Positions 1 through 13,477 of a stretch of 64,000 nt of DNA are shown piece by piece (position 1 is the first letter of the stretch; each line of letters starts with the position of its first letter). The position numbers and the translations under genes were made by a program. The stretch comes from Caprimulgus europaeus (Eukaryota > Chordata > Aves > Caprimulgiformes > Caprimulgidae). The stretch covers positions 17,049,834 to 17,113,833 of the forward strand of contig OU015523.1 of the NCBI GenBank assembly GCA_907165065.1, in the 5' to 3' direction. The notes beneath the pieces are model-generated. The model saw only the letters and a list, made by a program, of their open reading frames with translations. It was not told where the DNA came from and searched no databases.

Positions 1-2163
1 CTGCAAACAAGATATCCCAGTTTTAAGAATCAGTCTGGTGTTTATTTCTATCAAACCTCCAGCCCCATGCCATTTCTTGTGTTTCTTTAAGGTTTTGTGA
101 TTTTTAAGCCAATCCCAAGGTAATAGATGACTTTATTACTTTGATATAACTGATGCAGTTTCAATAATGTGGCTCCCTGTGAAAGTTCAGATTCTGGACA
201 GTGTCACCCCAGCAAGCTCCTTCTCCTGTCTAATACTGGATGCTAAGAACATAAGGCACCTCAAATCACTGATCACTGACAGCTTTTGAGAAGCCTGACA
301 TTTTACATACCTTTTCACATAAACATGCTCAAAATGCCAGTAATGCCACTGTTATGCAAAGTGGACAGAACAGCTACCAATACTGCTGTCCTTTCACTGT
401 CCCTGGGATGTGCTGGAAGAGAGAAATGATGCCACAGGTGAAACAGCTCTTGTCACAGAAGCAGTGACTTGGATGCTCATGAAGTGATGAATAAAAAAGA
501 AAAAAAAGATGAAATCCCAAAGAAATAATCTTCAGTGATATAATGTAGCACTCTTATTCCACCTCCATAGATGTATAACAATGTATTATACTGGATTTTG
601 TCCTCAGTCTGAGGATCTGGAGACAATTTAGACCTCAACAAAAGAAAATAGGTAGTGTATCATGTAGTTCCTGAATTTAGAGGTTGAAAGAAGATAGAGT
701 TTTATCAGGAGATTAGGATTATGTCACCCTGAGCCTACAGCTCTTCTAGGTAACAACACACACCTATCCACACACACACACAGAGCCTTGCTCCTGAGGC
801 AGGAGTTTAAAATGGATAAGACTGGTAATAGCAAAGGGATGCATCCATCTTCAAGGGACTTCCAGGGGCTGAAACAGTACAGCAAACTCTCTCTTGGACC
901 CATGTTTTCTCACTGATGGAGGTGGTGCCATGTTAGGCAGCCAGAGGCTTCCCATTACTCACATTTGTTTGCTATTTTGCCACACTTGAACTGTCAGGCT
1001 GACATTTTACATCCTCAGCATAAACAGGACAGGGGTAGGTGGAAGGTGGGCATGCAGACAAAAACAATGGTAAGGCTGTTAAATGCCTTTCTGAAGAATT
1101 GGTTGGTTGTTATCTGTACCTCTCTTTGAGTTCCCCCACACTGTACATAACAAGTAAAACATTCAGTTAAATACATATTTAAGGTAGATACTGGCCAAAT
1201 GTCTGTGTTGGACCAGCAGCTGCACAGATTTTAACCATCCTGCTGTTTCAGCAGATGAAAGCACCCCTCTCCTCACATCCACTCCAGCACAGTTCAGTGG
1301 TGACTGCTACACCTAGGGAAAACAGACCCCAAACAGTTCACAAGCACTGATCTACTCGCAAATACTCTAGTAACAAACCATTTCTACTCTAAAAGCTCCA
1401 GTGCACTAGCAGCCTAGTAATCTACTTCTTCAGCACACTTCCCTCCCCTGTACAAGCAGTGCACAATGCCCACATGCACACACATTCATGCACATATACA
1501 GAACAGAATCATGCACACACACGAAGCACAAGATTTCCAGATATCACTGGTCTTTTCCTAACAAGTCAAAGCACCAGCTTGTACAGCTCATTTACAAACA
1601 ACTTTTATCCCGAATGCACTGGTTCTATCAGAAGGGAAGGACAAGACTACAGGGAATCCCATCGTCTCTGCTGCCTAAATATGGAGTTTCACCCAGACAG
1701 AATTCATCCATGGATTGCCATCACCATGCTGAACGTGTTTGTGTGTTCTCTGTTTCCCCATGTGTGCAACAAAAGATCTTGCTTGTAGCTCATAGCTGCA
1801 ACTGAAGGTGAACAGAGCTCTGCCTTAACCATATGAAGGCCTCCAGACTACACAGGCATGCAGGAAAGCCAAGACTTAGTCACTTATGCTCCCTCATCGG
1901 TGAGCGCATCTAACAGACTTGGTTGTAATCTCACTGTGTATCAGTTTGCCCATCTGTAAAAGGAGACTGTACTACCATCTGCCTTAGAGGGTAGAAAATT
2001 GGATTATTAAATGGTCAGATGCTATTGTGTGAATACTATAACTCAAAACCATCAGAAAAAGTCAATTACTTTAAGGTCCATCTTAGATTATGCCTAAAAG
2101 ACAACACTGGGGGGCTACAAAAAGATACTTAGAAAAAAAAATTTAAATGTTGAAGCAGGATCC

Positions 2164-2227
2164 TTTTACTACCAGCAACTGGTAGTAAAATACCAGTAGA
2201 CTGGTATTTTCTGCTGAAAATACCAGT
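2164..2227. repeat. Cluster of perfect inverted repeats
   Basis: The arms 'ttttactaccag' (2164-2175) and 'ctggtagtaaaa' (2179-2190) are perfect 12-bp complements around a 3-base loop. The arms 'aaaataccagt' (2187-2197) and 'actggtatttt' (2200-2210) are perfect 11-bp complements around a 2-base loop. A third 'aaaataccagt' follows at 2217-2227. The two hairpins share four bases, so they are mutually exclusive. Confidence 0.9.
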
Positions 2228-2889
2228 CTACTTTCAGAATGCATTAAATGTAGGGGGAATAGGGGAAGATTGTGCAGAAAATCTTGAATTCAGCATTCTC
2301 TAATCTTTCAGTGTTTGATTTTGTCACTACAATGAACTTCTGTAATAATTTATTTGGCTTCAGAAAAACAGAATTGAAAAACCACCAGATGATAAATAAT
2401 TATTAATACGGAGCACATTACTTAAGATTACAGTGTTTCAATTCACCGTATACTTGTTACCACTGTGATACCATAGTGATGAGAAAAAGTCAATTAAATG
2501 AGTTCTGGTTGATCCACAGGACTTTCAAATTTAACCAGTGCTGTTGAGCAAAACTCATCATTCAAAGCCATGACAGAGCCAAAGAACAGTAAATAGTCTG
2601 GCTGCATTCCACACACTGACATATTTGGGGATCATACAACAGTGGTCACAAATCAGGAATTATTTCCTGTGACTGTTTTCCCTGCTAGATCAGCTTCAGG
2701 AACCAACCAGGTCCACATCCACTGGAAGCCAGTGAAACTTTTCTCTGGACACTGCCATGCTTCAGAGTAGAAGTAATCTTACAACTGTTCAAGAACATTG
2801 AGCAATAAAACTCCGCACAGAACCTGCTCCACTCCTCAGTGGTAAAATTCTGCTGCCCTAGTAAATTTTTTCTCCACCTACTGTTGAGA

Positions 2890-2970
2890 AGTACAAGAAA
2901 AGCAGTGGAGATGGGAAGTACAAGAAAAGCAGTGGAGATGGGAAGTACAAGAAAAGCAGTGGAGGTGGGA
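2890..2970. repeat. 27-bp minisatellite, three units
   Basis: Three tandem units of 'agtacaagaaaagcagtgga' plus 'gatggga' at 2890-2916, 2917-2943 and 2944-2970; the third has one change (gaggtggga). Because 27 is a multiple of 3, the repeat stays open in several frames, giving chance ORFs with a repeated STRKAVEMG unit. Confidence 0.9.
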
Positions 2971-5900
2971 AGTAGAAGGGCCCTCAGAACCCAGCACATA
3001 CACAAGCACAGGACACCAGCGGTCTACATGTAATGGGAAATGTGATCTGCAGCAGCCCCGCGTCCCAACATCATTTTTACAAGGAACAAGTTCCCTGTGC
3101 CCATGGGCTGGTCCTCAGCCATAAAGGCCATCAACCTCAAAGTCACACAAGTCAGTTCCTTACAGTTTTCTTCTTCTCAAATCCAAACTGGCCTATCGAG
3201 CCTGGCCTTACCTTACCCTAAATCATGATACTGCTGAGATTACTTGCCCCAAGGGTTCTACAGATAATGTAAAATGTCACATATTTAAGCCAATTTCTAG
3301 TTCCCCTAAGAAAAAAAATAAATATATATTAAAAAATAAATTGTCCCTTGAAAATATCTGCAACAACCATCCCACAGGGTCAGCCACCCCCACACTCACC
3401 AAATGCCCTTTGTCTCCTACAGCTCTTAATGCAAAACAGCTAATCCATAGGCAATTCATCTCCAGGAGCCTTTTTCTCTCCCTCCAAATCCATGGCCTTC
3501 CTTAGAAAACTTCCCTCTCCACACAGCAAAGGGAACCTGGGAATAAACCCCTACACTGCCCCGTCCTGCCCCAGATCAAGTCCTACCCCAGCAGAGCAAT
3601 CGCACTGGGACACACAGAGCTTCAGGCTGCCATTCTGGCACCTAAAGCTTCTTGCCTCTTTTTCAAATGTTGTCTCCCTGGGACAGCCCTCTGGCTTGAG
3701 TGACAGATCCCATCACCATCATGGACTTTTCTTGATTAGTTTAGTTGACTTAGTTATTTAGGTGTATTTAAACATTCATTTAAAACTGGGAACTTGCAAC
3801 TGGAAGTGAAACCTCCGCATATGTAACTCCCACCCAGAACCAGCAGGGAGGCGCTGGTATGGATGGAAAGGCACGGCTCCTCTGTGGCCAGGACTGCCAG
3901 ACACAGCCTATTGCAGCATGAGGCGAGCATTTCAGGAGACAATTCTGGGATTCATTTACCCTCAGAGCCCTAAAAACCAGGCTGCTTTGCAGTACTGTAC
4001 AAAGAATTTCTGGACCTTACCTGCACTTACCTCCATTTACCTTTCATCGATCAGTTCCTCCCTGTTCCATCTTCCTGGTCCACTTTGCTGCTCTCTTCTC
4101 CCCCCTCTCCCCAGGAACCAAACAGGGATCAAGAATGCACTCTTGAAGAGCACTGTATCCCCCAGTGAAGAGGAATTGCAAACAAGGACAAGCAGATATG
4201 ACAGAAGATGAAAACAGTCTAAACAGGGAAGAAACTTGAGATTTATAAGGCTAGGAATGATTTTTTCTAACTAGAGAAGCACAGTTTATCTAACTGCTAG
4301 AAAAAATAGACAAGTTTTGAGACTTACAGGCCCATCCTCAGATATCCAACAGGGATGAAGTAGAAGCTACATTATACCCATTTTAACACAAGTTTTATAT
4401 TTGGGTCATATAAAACTTGACAAAGTAGAAACTTAGACATGTCCTTGGGCATAGGATACACCGCTTTATCGCATGACTGTACTAGTTAAGCCATGGTGGC
4501 CCACGTGGTGGCCCACAGTCAATTCTACTCATCACCTTTTAAGGACAAAAGTCCCTTTGAGGTCAACCCTAAGGCAAAGCTCCTCAGAATTTTGTTCACA
4601 TGCCCATTAGGGTCCATAGAAACATTTCATGTCCTTGTACCTATGCCACAATTTAAACTGCACCCAGAGACAGCGATAGCAGGCAAGCTCACCTCTCCTT
4701 TGCTGCTTTTGATGTTACGAAATCAACCTGCTACCGCTCGAAGAGCATTGCAAACCTGTGTCCCAGCAGCAGCGAGCCACACAGGGTGTGTGTCACCTCC
4801 TCGCAGTCTGCCAGGTGTTATCGTTTTAAGGGACGGATACAAACCTGCTCAAAGGACAACTGTGCTGCCTGGTGGCGTTCCTGCCGTCCCTAGCTTTTGC
4901 TGTGACCATGCTCATGGAAGCCAGTCCTCAGAACTCTGCTGTGGAGCTTCGCATGAAGTTAGCTCTTGGGCACCGATGAAGACTCTTTCAACTCACACAA
5001 CTGCTTTCACACTGTAACCTATGGAAGACGGTTCCCAACAGTTGCACAGCCAATGGTGAAGTGAGGACAGTGTAACTTTTCAACCAGCACAGCTAGATCC
5101 AGGACCAGGTGTCTGCAAACAACCAAAAGCTAGCCTGTGCATTTCAGAACAACACAAAGCTGCCTTCACAACTGTGGTTTGAGTTTGAGGGCCAAAACCC
5201 ATAAAATCAATTCTACACCAGCACTCGAGCTCTGATCTCATTTATTCTGGTATAAATGAGGAGCACCTTCTCCTGCAGGCACTGCTTCTGTAGGTTAAAG
5301 CTAGTACACAGAAAAGGAGAGTCAGGACCAAGGAATCAGTTGGGATGTGTCTTGTGAGCGCAAGTACTTTGCAGCAGCTTCTACTCACTGTGAGTTTCTG
5401 TTATTAGCAACAATCAGGTCTCAAAATCAGCGCAAGCTGGGACTCCGGGGAGGCAGAGGGCAGGCTCACTTCCTGGAATACAGTCAGCATTTCCTGAACC
5501 CAAGTTGTACATAAACTAGAAGTAACCGTTTGCATCTCCAGTGAGCTTCTACTCTTCGCTATGGAAAACTGACTATTTTTGCCTTCACTGCAAGATAAGA
5601 TTGGACACAATTTATTTTTACAGAAAAAGTGTTTCTTCTTCTTTACTTATTGTGCAGGAGACATTTGGAGAGATGGACGTGGGGAATGGCACTGCAAATG
5701 CTGTCACCAAAACTGGCAGGAAGTCAGGTCAATGTACTCTCCCAAATGTCTGGTTTCACATCCCTATAGAAAAAAAAAAAATCTACCCATTGTAAAAATC
5801 AAAGAAACAACAATGTTAATTAAAAAAAGCCCTACCAGTGGGTAGACGCTTCCATGCACAGCAGGCACTGTGCAAAGTAAAGCGAGCAGGTGGTGAGACA

Positions 5901-7079
5901 CTGCAGAGCCTGTAGCTCTTGGTCTTACAGCAGCCTGCCATGTAAGTGGGGTTTTCTACTTCTGATAAAGCTCTAAAATTCCACGAATTACACTGAAGAC
6001 TTCCAGCAACTGTGGTTAATTAACCACAACTGCTTATTATTTTTGAAGGCTGCTGCTTCTTACTTTGGCAACGAAGTTCATGACATCAGGTGTCAGAGAA
6101 TTTTCAACACCACACCCTAGGCGAGACTTCTGCACACAGTTTAGTATTAAATTGCACAGGATGAATACAGTGTATTAGATGAACTGGAATAGTTTCTAGG
6201 AGCAATTTCAGCCAGTTCCTCCAAACAATATTTTTTTTAACCATTATTTCTCTCATTAATAACAGAAAGCAAATCTTTGTCCAAGCACGAAAGCAAGCTG
6301 CAGGTTTACCTCTTGCCATAATACAAATAACATCTTTGTGTGGAAAGTTGTTAAGAAGTTACTCAGAAGTAGACAGGACCATCCTGATAAACCCATTGAA
6401 GGTACAATGGAGAAGGACACTTGGTTCAGGAAATGTGACTTAAATATACAAATATATATATACATACATATATAAAATCATTTTGATTTAAAGATTATTT
6501 TGGGGATCAGTTACTGACTTTTAAGGTTAAATAAAAAGTGTAGGTATATATTACAAAAAGATATGGCAAAGATTTTACATCTTAAGTTCTTTTTAATAAA
6601 TTATGAACAACTATTTACAGACAGCAGTAGAGGTAAGGTGGCCTGGCTCTAACAAAACGTTGTGTCTAACACTCCTGCAGTGCAGCTGCAAAGAGCAGAG
6701 TGAGTGGAAGGAAACATCTAAATGGTACACGTAGCAGTGAGGAAAGATCTCAAGGTTTCCTTAGGTTCTGTCCTACAACAGGACAGGGTATAGACTTAAG
6801 TTACCTGTGATCCTTCTCATGCTGTTAGTAACTGTTAGTTAGGTTTTACTACCAGAAAAAGCACACAGGAAAAGCTTAAATGTCCTACAGGGCTGTCTAA
6901 TGTAAAATCTGTCAGCAGGCTGGCCAGACTCTGAGGAAAGCTCTGAAGGAGGAATGATGGGAAGGGAGATCACAATCCACAATTACGTAGAAGTAGATAG
7001 AGGTCCAAAGTGTAGGAACAAAATAGACCTTGGAAGGGAAAAAAAAAGGGACATGAGGAGGCATAAAGGTACACACACA

Positions 7080-8930
7080 AATGCACACAGCATGGAAAGG
7101 GGGCAGGAAGAATTACAGTTCTCCATGAGTGCACAGAACTACAACATCGTTGGAATAACTGCAACTTGGTGAGCCAGCCTGCATGGCTGGAGCACTGCAG
7201 TGGATGTGTGGAAACCCTGCACATGGAGCCACATACAGTCATGGAAGGAGGAAGAGAAGAGAGGCTGCCCTCTCTACGGAAGAGTGGCTCGAACATATGG
7301 AGCTCTGACACAGAGCAGGTGACAGGCTGGCTAAGAACTTTTGGGTCATGATGCCAGGAAAAGCCAGTAGTGACGACAACATCATTGGAGCATGCTACAA
7401 GCCACCAGATCAGGGTAAGGAAGGAGGTAAAAGTTTCCCTAAACAGTTCAAGGAAGTCTCTGACTCAAGGACTGTGACACATGAGTGAACTTCTGCTATC
7501 TGCTGGAAAGGCAACACAGCAATTCCAGCAGTCAGGAAGATTTCTGGGAAGCACCAGGGACAACTTCCTCACACAGGCTACCAGACACACCAGCAAGGGC
7601 TGATGTGCAGCTGCATCTGAGATGGGGCCACGAATGGCCTTGGCTGTAGTGACCAAGGAACAGCTCCAGATGCTGAGACAGGTGATGAAGGTAAGCATCA
7701 GAGTACAGGCCCTGTGATTTCAGAGAGCAGATTTCCACTTAGGAAGCTGGTAGGCAGGATCTTGTGGGAGACAGCTGTGAAGAACAAAGGAGCTCAAGAC
7801 AGCCATCAGGCCATTAAGGAGGACTTTCTCCAAACATGAATGCAGGCCATCATGATGGTCTGGAAGACAGGCAGTCAAATCAGAAGATCAGTTTGGCTGA
7901 GCAGGGAGCTCCTGACAGGGCTCCAGTGCAAAAACTGCTTATACTACATGTGGAGGGCAGGCTACAATGGAGGAATTTAGGAACACTGCCTGGGCAAGTG
8001 AGGATGGTGCCAGGAAAGGCAAGGCTCAGCTATATGTAGACTTGCAAGCAACAACAAGGGCAACAAGAGCTGCATCTGCTGCTACACTAACTGTAAAGGA
8101 ATAAAAGAGGAAAATATCAGCCCATTCCTGAATTTGGGGGGGAGGGGGCATGATTTAAGGATATCAGACAGAAAGCTTAGTTACTTGATGTATTCCTTGC
8201 CTCAGTCTTCATTAACAAGGCCTCACAGTACGCTTAGTCAAAGGGCTCAAGAAAAACTACCAGAAGTCAGGGATTACTTCAGAAAATTTCAGAGAATCAC
8301 AGAATGGTGGGGGTTGGAAGGGACCTCAGGAGATCATCTAGTCCAACCCCTCTGCCAAAGCAGGTTCCCTACACCAGGTTGCACAGGAAAGCGTCCAGGC
8401 AGGTTTTGAACATCTCCAGAGATGGAGACTCCACAGCCTCTCTGGGCATTTGATCCACACCAGTCCATGGGACTAAATCACATGTACTCAAGGGTGCTAC
8501 GAGAGCTGGCTATGTCACTGTCAGTGCCATCAACTTTAAAAAGATCATGGAGATTGAGGAAGTCCCTGACTAGACTAGAAAAATTAGAAAACTAGGAAAG
8601 AGGCATCCACTCTTAAAAAGCACCAAAAGGTCAATCTGGGGATGTACAGGCTGGTCACCCTCACTTTCATCCCTGGAAGAATCATGGAGCTAGGCCTCTT
8701 GGGATGCATTTCTGGGCTCGTGAAGGAGAAAGTGGTTGGCAACAGTCAGCATATATGTAACTAGTGATAAAGTCACACCTGACAAACCCAAGTGCCTTCT
8801 ATAATGATGAAGTAACTAGATTTCTGGATGAGGGGAAAGCAGTACTTTCATACCCAATCTTTAGCAAGGTTTTTGACATCATATCTCACAATATTTCTGT
8901 ATCCTGTACCTAACAGCAGCCTTCCTGTAC
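7080..8930 (+). mobile_element. Degraded CR1 LINE body (plus orientation), interrupted by another CR1
   Basis: Decayed sequence in CR1 ORF2 order. The stretch 7180-7440 resembles the endonuclease part ('ctggagcactgcagtggatg', 'ctacaagccaccagatcagg'). The stretch 7890-8100 resembles the region around 'ctgagcagggagctcctg'. The stretch 8640-8900 resembles the reverse-transcriptase part ('tttagcaaggtttttgacat'). The reading frame is broken throughout. Boundaries are approximate. Confidence 0.65.
8292..8475 (-). mobile_element. CR1 3'-end fragment inserted within an older CR1
   Basis: The plus strand reads 'gagaatcacagaatggtggg', then 'ttggaagggacctcaggaga' and 'tcatctagtccaacccctct', the reverse complement of a CR1 3' end. 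Its orientation is opposite to the surrounding CR1 sequence, showing a nested insertion. Confidence 0.85.
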
Positions 8931-11857
8931 CTACAAGCTGATCATCAAGAAGACGGAGACACATTCTTCATAGTAGTGCCTGGGGGGGGAACAAGAAATA
9001 ATGGGCATCTTGGAACAAGAGGGAAAAGGAAAGAGGAGTTTGATCTCTGGTTACCAAACCTTCATGATTCTTTACACATACCAAGTTCAAAATCAACTGA
9101 AATGGCTTTCAGTTCCCATAAACAACCAGCATGCAGAAGTCACAAAACAAGCTCCATAGTGTGATGTTCTGAAAATATTAATACATGTTACTCTCTTCTG
9201 ATTCTTTTTGAGCTTTAGTGTATATATCACTTCAGATTTCAAGTTTTCTTTCCAGTCACAAGCACCCTAAAAACATATTCTTAATCTTTAGAAATGGGTA
9301 GGTTGACATTCTTTTAGCTTCTGCTTCACGTTATTCTAAGACATTAAAAAAAAGAACTCTAAAAGTGAAAAAAAGCTAAAAAGTACTAAGGAAAAAAACC
9401 CAAACCACTGCTAATAGCAGCAGCTTTGTTCCAATGCAACAAGAAACCGAACTGAAGCTTTATCACAAAGTAAATCACCATCAGGAGATGATCAGTTTGC
9501 CCATCTTCTGTCAACTCCAGGAGAGAGCTATTTTGGAGCATATTTGTCTGGAGCACTGAGTTCCTGCTGGAGAACTGAGACTAGCAAATGAAGAATTCCA
9601 TCCTTCTGGAACTGGTGAAGGATGAACTGTCTTCTGGCTGTAAAAGGTACTGATGCAAAGCTGCATAGAAAGCTGATTAGTTTTGGATTTATCCACATGC
9701 ATGCAAATGGATGAGACTTTGTGACTCTCTAAATACCAGTTACCCAAAAGGCCTTAGCTCTTACATTTCATGTTAGTAGAGCACTGCTTGTTAAAACTGG
9801 ATACAAAACAATACAGAAGATTTTGTCCATGATTTGGCCTATTTATCTTCATGCAGTGACACCAGAAAATGAGGCTGTCCCTTCTGAGAAAAGAAAAACA
9901 GGCACTGGAAACAGCTTAGCTGGTCTTCAAAGCACTTATTTCTGGATGACTTCAGTGCTGGTGGAAAACCTCCACAAGAAAAGGCAGCAGTTCCTTCAAT
10001 GCTGAATTCTACTGCTTCTCTTCCACTGTTGTTTGGTCAACAAAGCACTTACTTGCTTATTACTCAAGATCTGAAGCAAAAGAAAAAGAAAAGCACACAG
10101 GTAAATTATTTTATCTTCTCTTTTAGAATTTGAACTAGTTATACAAGAATATTGCAGATTTTTAACACTAATAAAGTGTGAAGATGCATTAAGACATTGT
10201 CACATGATCCAAACCAACCCAATTACAGCTGCTAAGCAAACCGTGGTATCCGATAGCCACTAGCCATTTTACCCAAACTATCTGCCCATGGTTAGATATG
10301 TCCCTGTGCACCTGAGCTGGTTAGGAACATTTATCACTTACTGCCAGCCCCCCTGCTAAGCAGCTGGCAATCTGTGGGGCTGTTTTGACCCCACACCTTT
10401 GGATCACACGAGGAGGCACTTAAGACACCACGTTTATGCAAAGGTTCAGATCTGTATCTTGGCATCAGCTGTGCACCCCACGTGCACATGACGCTGCTGC
10501 TATTTCTTCCACCAAGTAATGTCAGGTGCTTTTGGAGTTTTGTCTTTTGAGGATTGCAAATGGAGCTCTTATTTGACAAGCAAGGAAACTGAAGGCAAAA
10601 GGAAGTTACAGTGCAGGAAGTTAGCCTCCAGCAAGTTCAAAACTACGTGCCCAACCTAACTCACTGCATGCAACACGCACCAACCTCTAACCAGGCTGAC
10701 TCCCAGTAAAGCATACACAAGGCCCACTGACACTGGTGCTTCCATTTCTGTCTTGGTGCACACAGAGCAACAGGATGAGGGGAATCAACTGGATATGCCA
10801 AGGCACAGTGTCTTTCAGTTTTTGCTCCTACTTTGATCGTGCTACGATCCTGATCGTGCTCTCTCCTTTCCTCTAGCCTCTAGCTCAGCATCACTCCAGC
10901 CCAGGATAACATGCCAGGAGTCCAGACCAGCATATGGTGACATACGGCACTTGCCTCTGTAGACGGTGAGAAAAAGAAAAATGTCCCTAATCGGGTTCAC
11001 ACAAGGTTCCTGGATAGGCCTGAAGCATTTCTGTGATTTATATCCTTAAAACCCAAGTAAGTTTAACTGCTTTACCTACAGCTGACTTACACCAGCTTGA
11101 TGACAAGACTAAAGAACATGATCGAGAAGCCAGGGTGGAGGGGGCTGCTGTTTGCTTGTGTCTATGCAGTGAGAGGGCCTGAATGCGAAATCAGCCTTCT
11201 CCTCTCATTTTATAGCCGTGCTGATAAGCAGGTTTCACACTCCCCACACAACATGCAAAATATTCTGTCCCCACACAGCTCACCAACAGCACCAAAGAAA
11301 GCACAGCTACAACTGATGCCCTGACATGACGTAACAACACAACTATTTTAGGTGCTCAACCCGTAAGCATGACGGAGGAACACAGTTCAACCAAGTAAGT
11401 AGCCCTTGCAAAGCACTAAGTCACATAAGCCAGGAATAATAAATACACTGACTGACTTCATGTGGTCTTCAGTATTCCTCCTTGGCAACTAACAGGATCT
11501 GACTCAGTTTTTAACGAGATACCACAGCTTCCTCTGCAGCTATACAGCCCTGTTTCAAGTCTGTTTCCTTGTTTCACAACAGTTTCATTGGCAGTTTTCT
11601 CTGCAGCACAGAAGCAGGTTTCTTGTACTCAGTCCTAACTCTCTCCCACCCTTCCACTCATCCATGTTTTCTCACATTTGGAGGGGTTTTCTTCCTCTTT
11701 TCAACACTATCTTCAGCAAATATCTGAATGTGATTGCTTGGCTGGTAATTCAACAGGGTAATCAAACCTGGCAGAACAGAAAACTCTGCAGCAGTAAGGT
11801 GCCACTAGCTTCCACATTCCTGTGGATTTTGAGAATCTTTAAACAGATTCTCTGCAT
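8931..11857. other. Non-coding stretch, no gene recognised
   Basis: Only short chance frames were seen. A possible terminal exon of the minus-strand gene at 10060-10070 is too short to support. No repeat family was recognised. Confidence 0.55.
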
Positions 11858-12138
11858 CAGTGGTCTCCAAAGTGGGGTGTGAGCAAGGCAATCCATTGTG
11901 GTGCAGGATGAAGATATTTTTGCACCATGAATAAGATGAAAAAATAAAAATACTGTTTACTTTATCCTTACTTAATTCTTTTTTAATTTCTATTTTTATG
12001 CATCTTCTATAATGTACATAATAGATAAGTATGGAAGAATGTATATATAATTTAGAAATAAATATACATAAACTGTGTGTGTATGTTCAAAATAATTTAT
12101 TGATGAGGTGCACAATCAAAAAAGTTTGGAGACCACTT
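11858..12138. mobile_element. Probable non-autonomous hAT-type DNA element
   Basis: The left end CAGTGGTCTCCAAA (11858) and the right end TTTGGAGACCACTT (12125-12138) form 13-of-14 terminal inverted repeats around about 250 bases of A/T-rich filler. The CAGTGGTCTCCAAA type of end is typical of hAT/Charlie elements. The 8 bases on either side agree only partly (5 of 8), as expected for an old insertion. No transposase frame is present. Confidence 0.6.
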
Positions 12139-12427
12139 ATCTACAACACAATAAACAAACCAGTATGAATGCCCATAGTTACACCACTTAAGGGCTGTAT
12201 GACAGACAAAACAACATTTTTCCTTTTCTTTTGAGGAATGGAAAATTGGTTTTAGTCAATCTGCAAACTTCATTTCTTACCAAACAAAAGTGCTTTGATA
12301 AACACTGGCCTAGAGTACACATTTTCTAAAAGCTTTCAAAATTTCCTTTTTAAACATTTAAGTCAGATAAAAAATTTCAAAACAAATTTCTGGTGACTTG
12401 GTTAATAAATTTGGAAACAAAACCTTT

Positions 12428-12780
12428 CATAGAATCATAGTATCTCAAGTTGGAAGGGACCCACGTGGATCATTAAGTCCAACTCCTTGCTCCTCTCAGG
12501 ACTAGCTAAAACTAAACTACGTAACTTAAGAGCGTCACTCAGACGGTCCTTGACCTCTGACAGGCTTGGTGCTGTGACCACTTCCCCAGGGAGCCTGTTC
12601 CAGTGATCAGCCACCACCCTCTCAGTGAAGAACGTTTTCCTAACGCCCAATAGGAACCTCCCCTGTTCATGAACAGCTTCATGCCATCTCCTCATGTCCT
12701 ATCACTGACCACCAGAGAGAGGAGATTGCTCCCCACTGCCCGCCTTGAGGAAGTTGTAGACTGTAACGAGGTCACCCCTT
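12428..12780 (-). mobile_element. CR1-like 3'-end fragment
   Basis: The low-coordinate end has 'catagaatcatagtatctca' followed by 'agttggaagggaccc', the reverse complement of a CR1 3' terminus. On the minus strand, 12695-12435 still encodes a relic of the C-terminal ORF2 region (VVADHWNRLPGEVV). Confidence 0.85.
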
Positions 12781-13288
12781 TCATTTCACAAATAGCAAAC
12801 CAACTTTTTTCATCCATGCCTTTCTTCCATCACCCAGTTTATTTGCTGTCACTGACCTAATTTTGCAGCACTCCAAAACTTTGTTTCTTCTCAGATGTTT
12901 TATTTGTCAAGTCCTTTTAAGTAGCCACGTTCTGTGTAGAAGAGCCCCTCAATACATGCTTAGCTCTTTCCACACATGGTGAAGTGATCTGCAAACACAG
13001 CACACAGCTTCATTCTCATCATATCAACAAGGAAGCTGAAGACCCAAGAAGGTGTTTGTTCAGTGCTGTTTAGCAAACACAAGGATCCAGGTCCTTTTGA
13101 CTTCTCCTCTAGTGATCTACCCATCAACATTTACTGTTCCTAAGGCAACAGGTCTTTCCAGGCCAACAGAGGAATGGTAATCTCTACACTGAGAATATGC
13201 TAATATGTTTTGGACTGCAAAAGGCCATGTACAAAATTAATTCCCCCCTTCATGTTCCCCTGCTTCAGGGCATCATCTCACTTGTTAC

Positions 13289-13336
13289 CTTGTTCAGGCT
13301 TTTCATTCTCATAGTCAACAGCTTGTGAAGGTGTAG
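13289..13336 (-). CDS. Candidate small cytoplasmic-tail exon D with a YEN motif
   Basis: A 48-nt segment with a TTTGCTTGCAG acceptor and a GTAACAAG donor, phase 1 at both ends. It reads ATPSQAVDYENEKPEQ. Tyr-Glu-Asn fits the pYxN consensus for Grb2-type SH2 domains, which would suit a signalling receptor tail; this is inference only. A possible last exon on the same strand begins at 10070 after TTTTGCTTCAG and would end the protein with Asp-Leu-Glu and a TAA (10062-10060), but it is too short to be trusted. Confidence 0.42.
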
Positions 13337-13477
13337 CTGCAAGCAAACAGAAATCCTTTTTAGAAATGCATATGGAGGTAGCACAACTGCCTGCAAAACA
13401 CACAACACAGCTTTAAAAATACAGTTTCATAGTAACACTCTTAGCAGACACTCTTGAGAACCAGTATGTTACACTAG

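Larger units (their letters stand above)
1..7079. other. Non-coding stretch, no gene recognised
   Basis: Apart from the hairpin cluster and the minisatellite, nothing was recognised. The longest open frame (4493-5017, plus, 174 codons) has no recognisable domain. The stretch may include the 3' end of the minus-strand gene. Confidence 0.6.

Noticed and set aside
4493..5017. Plus-strand frame of 174 codons
   Set aside because: No domain and no coding-like composition beyond chance.
12435..12695. Minus-strand frame of 86 codons resembling a protein C-terminus
   Set aside because: It is the relic of the CR1 ORF2 end, not a host gene.
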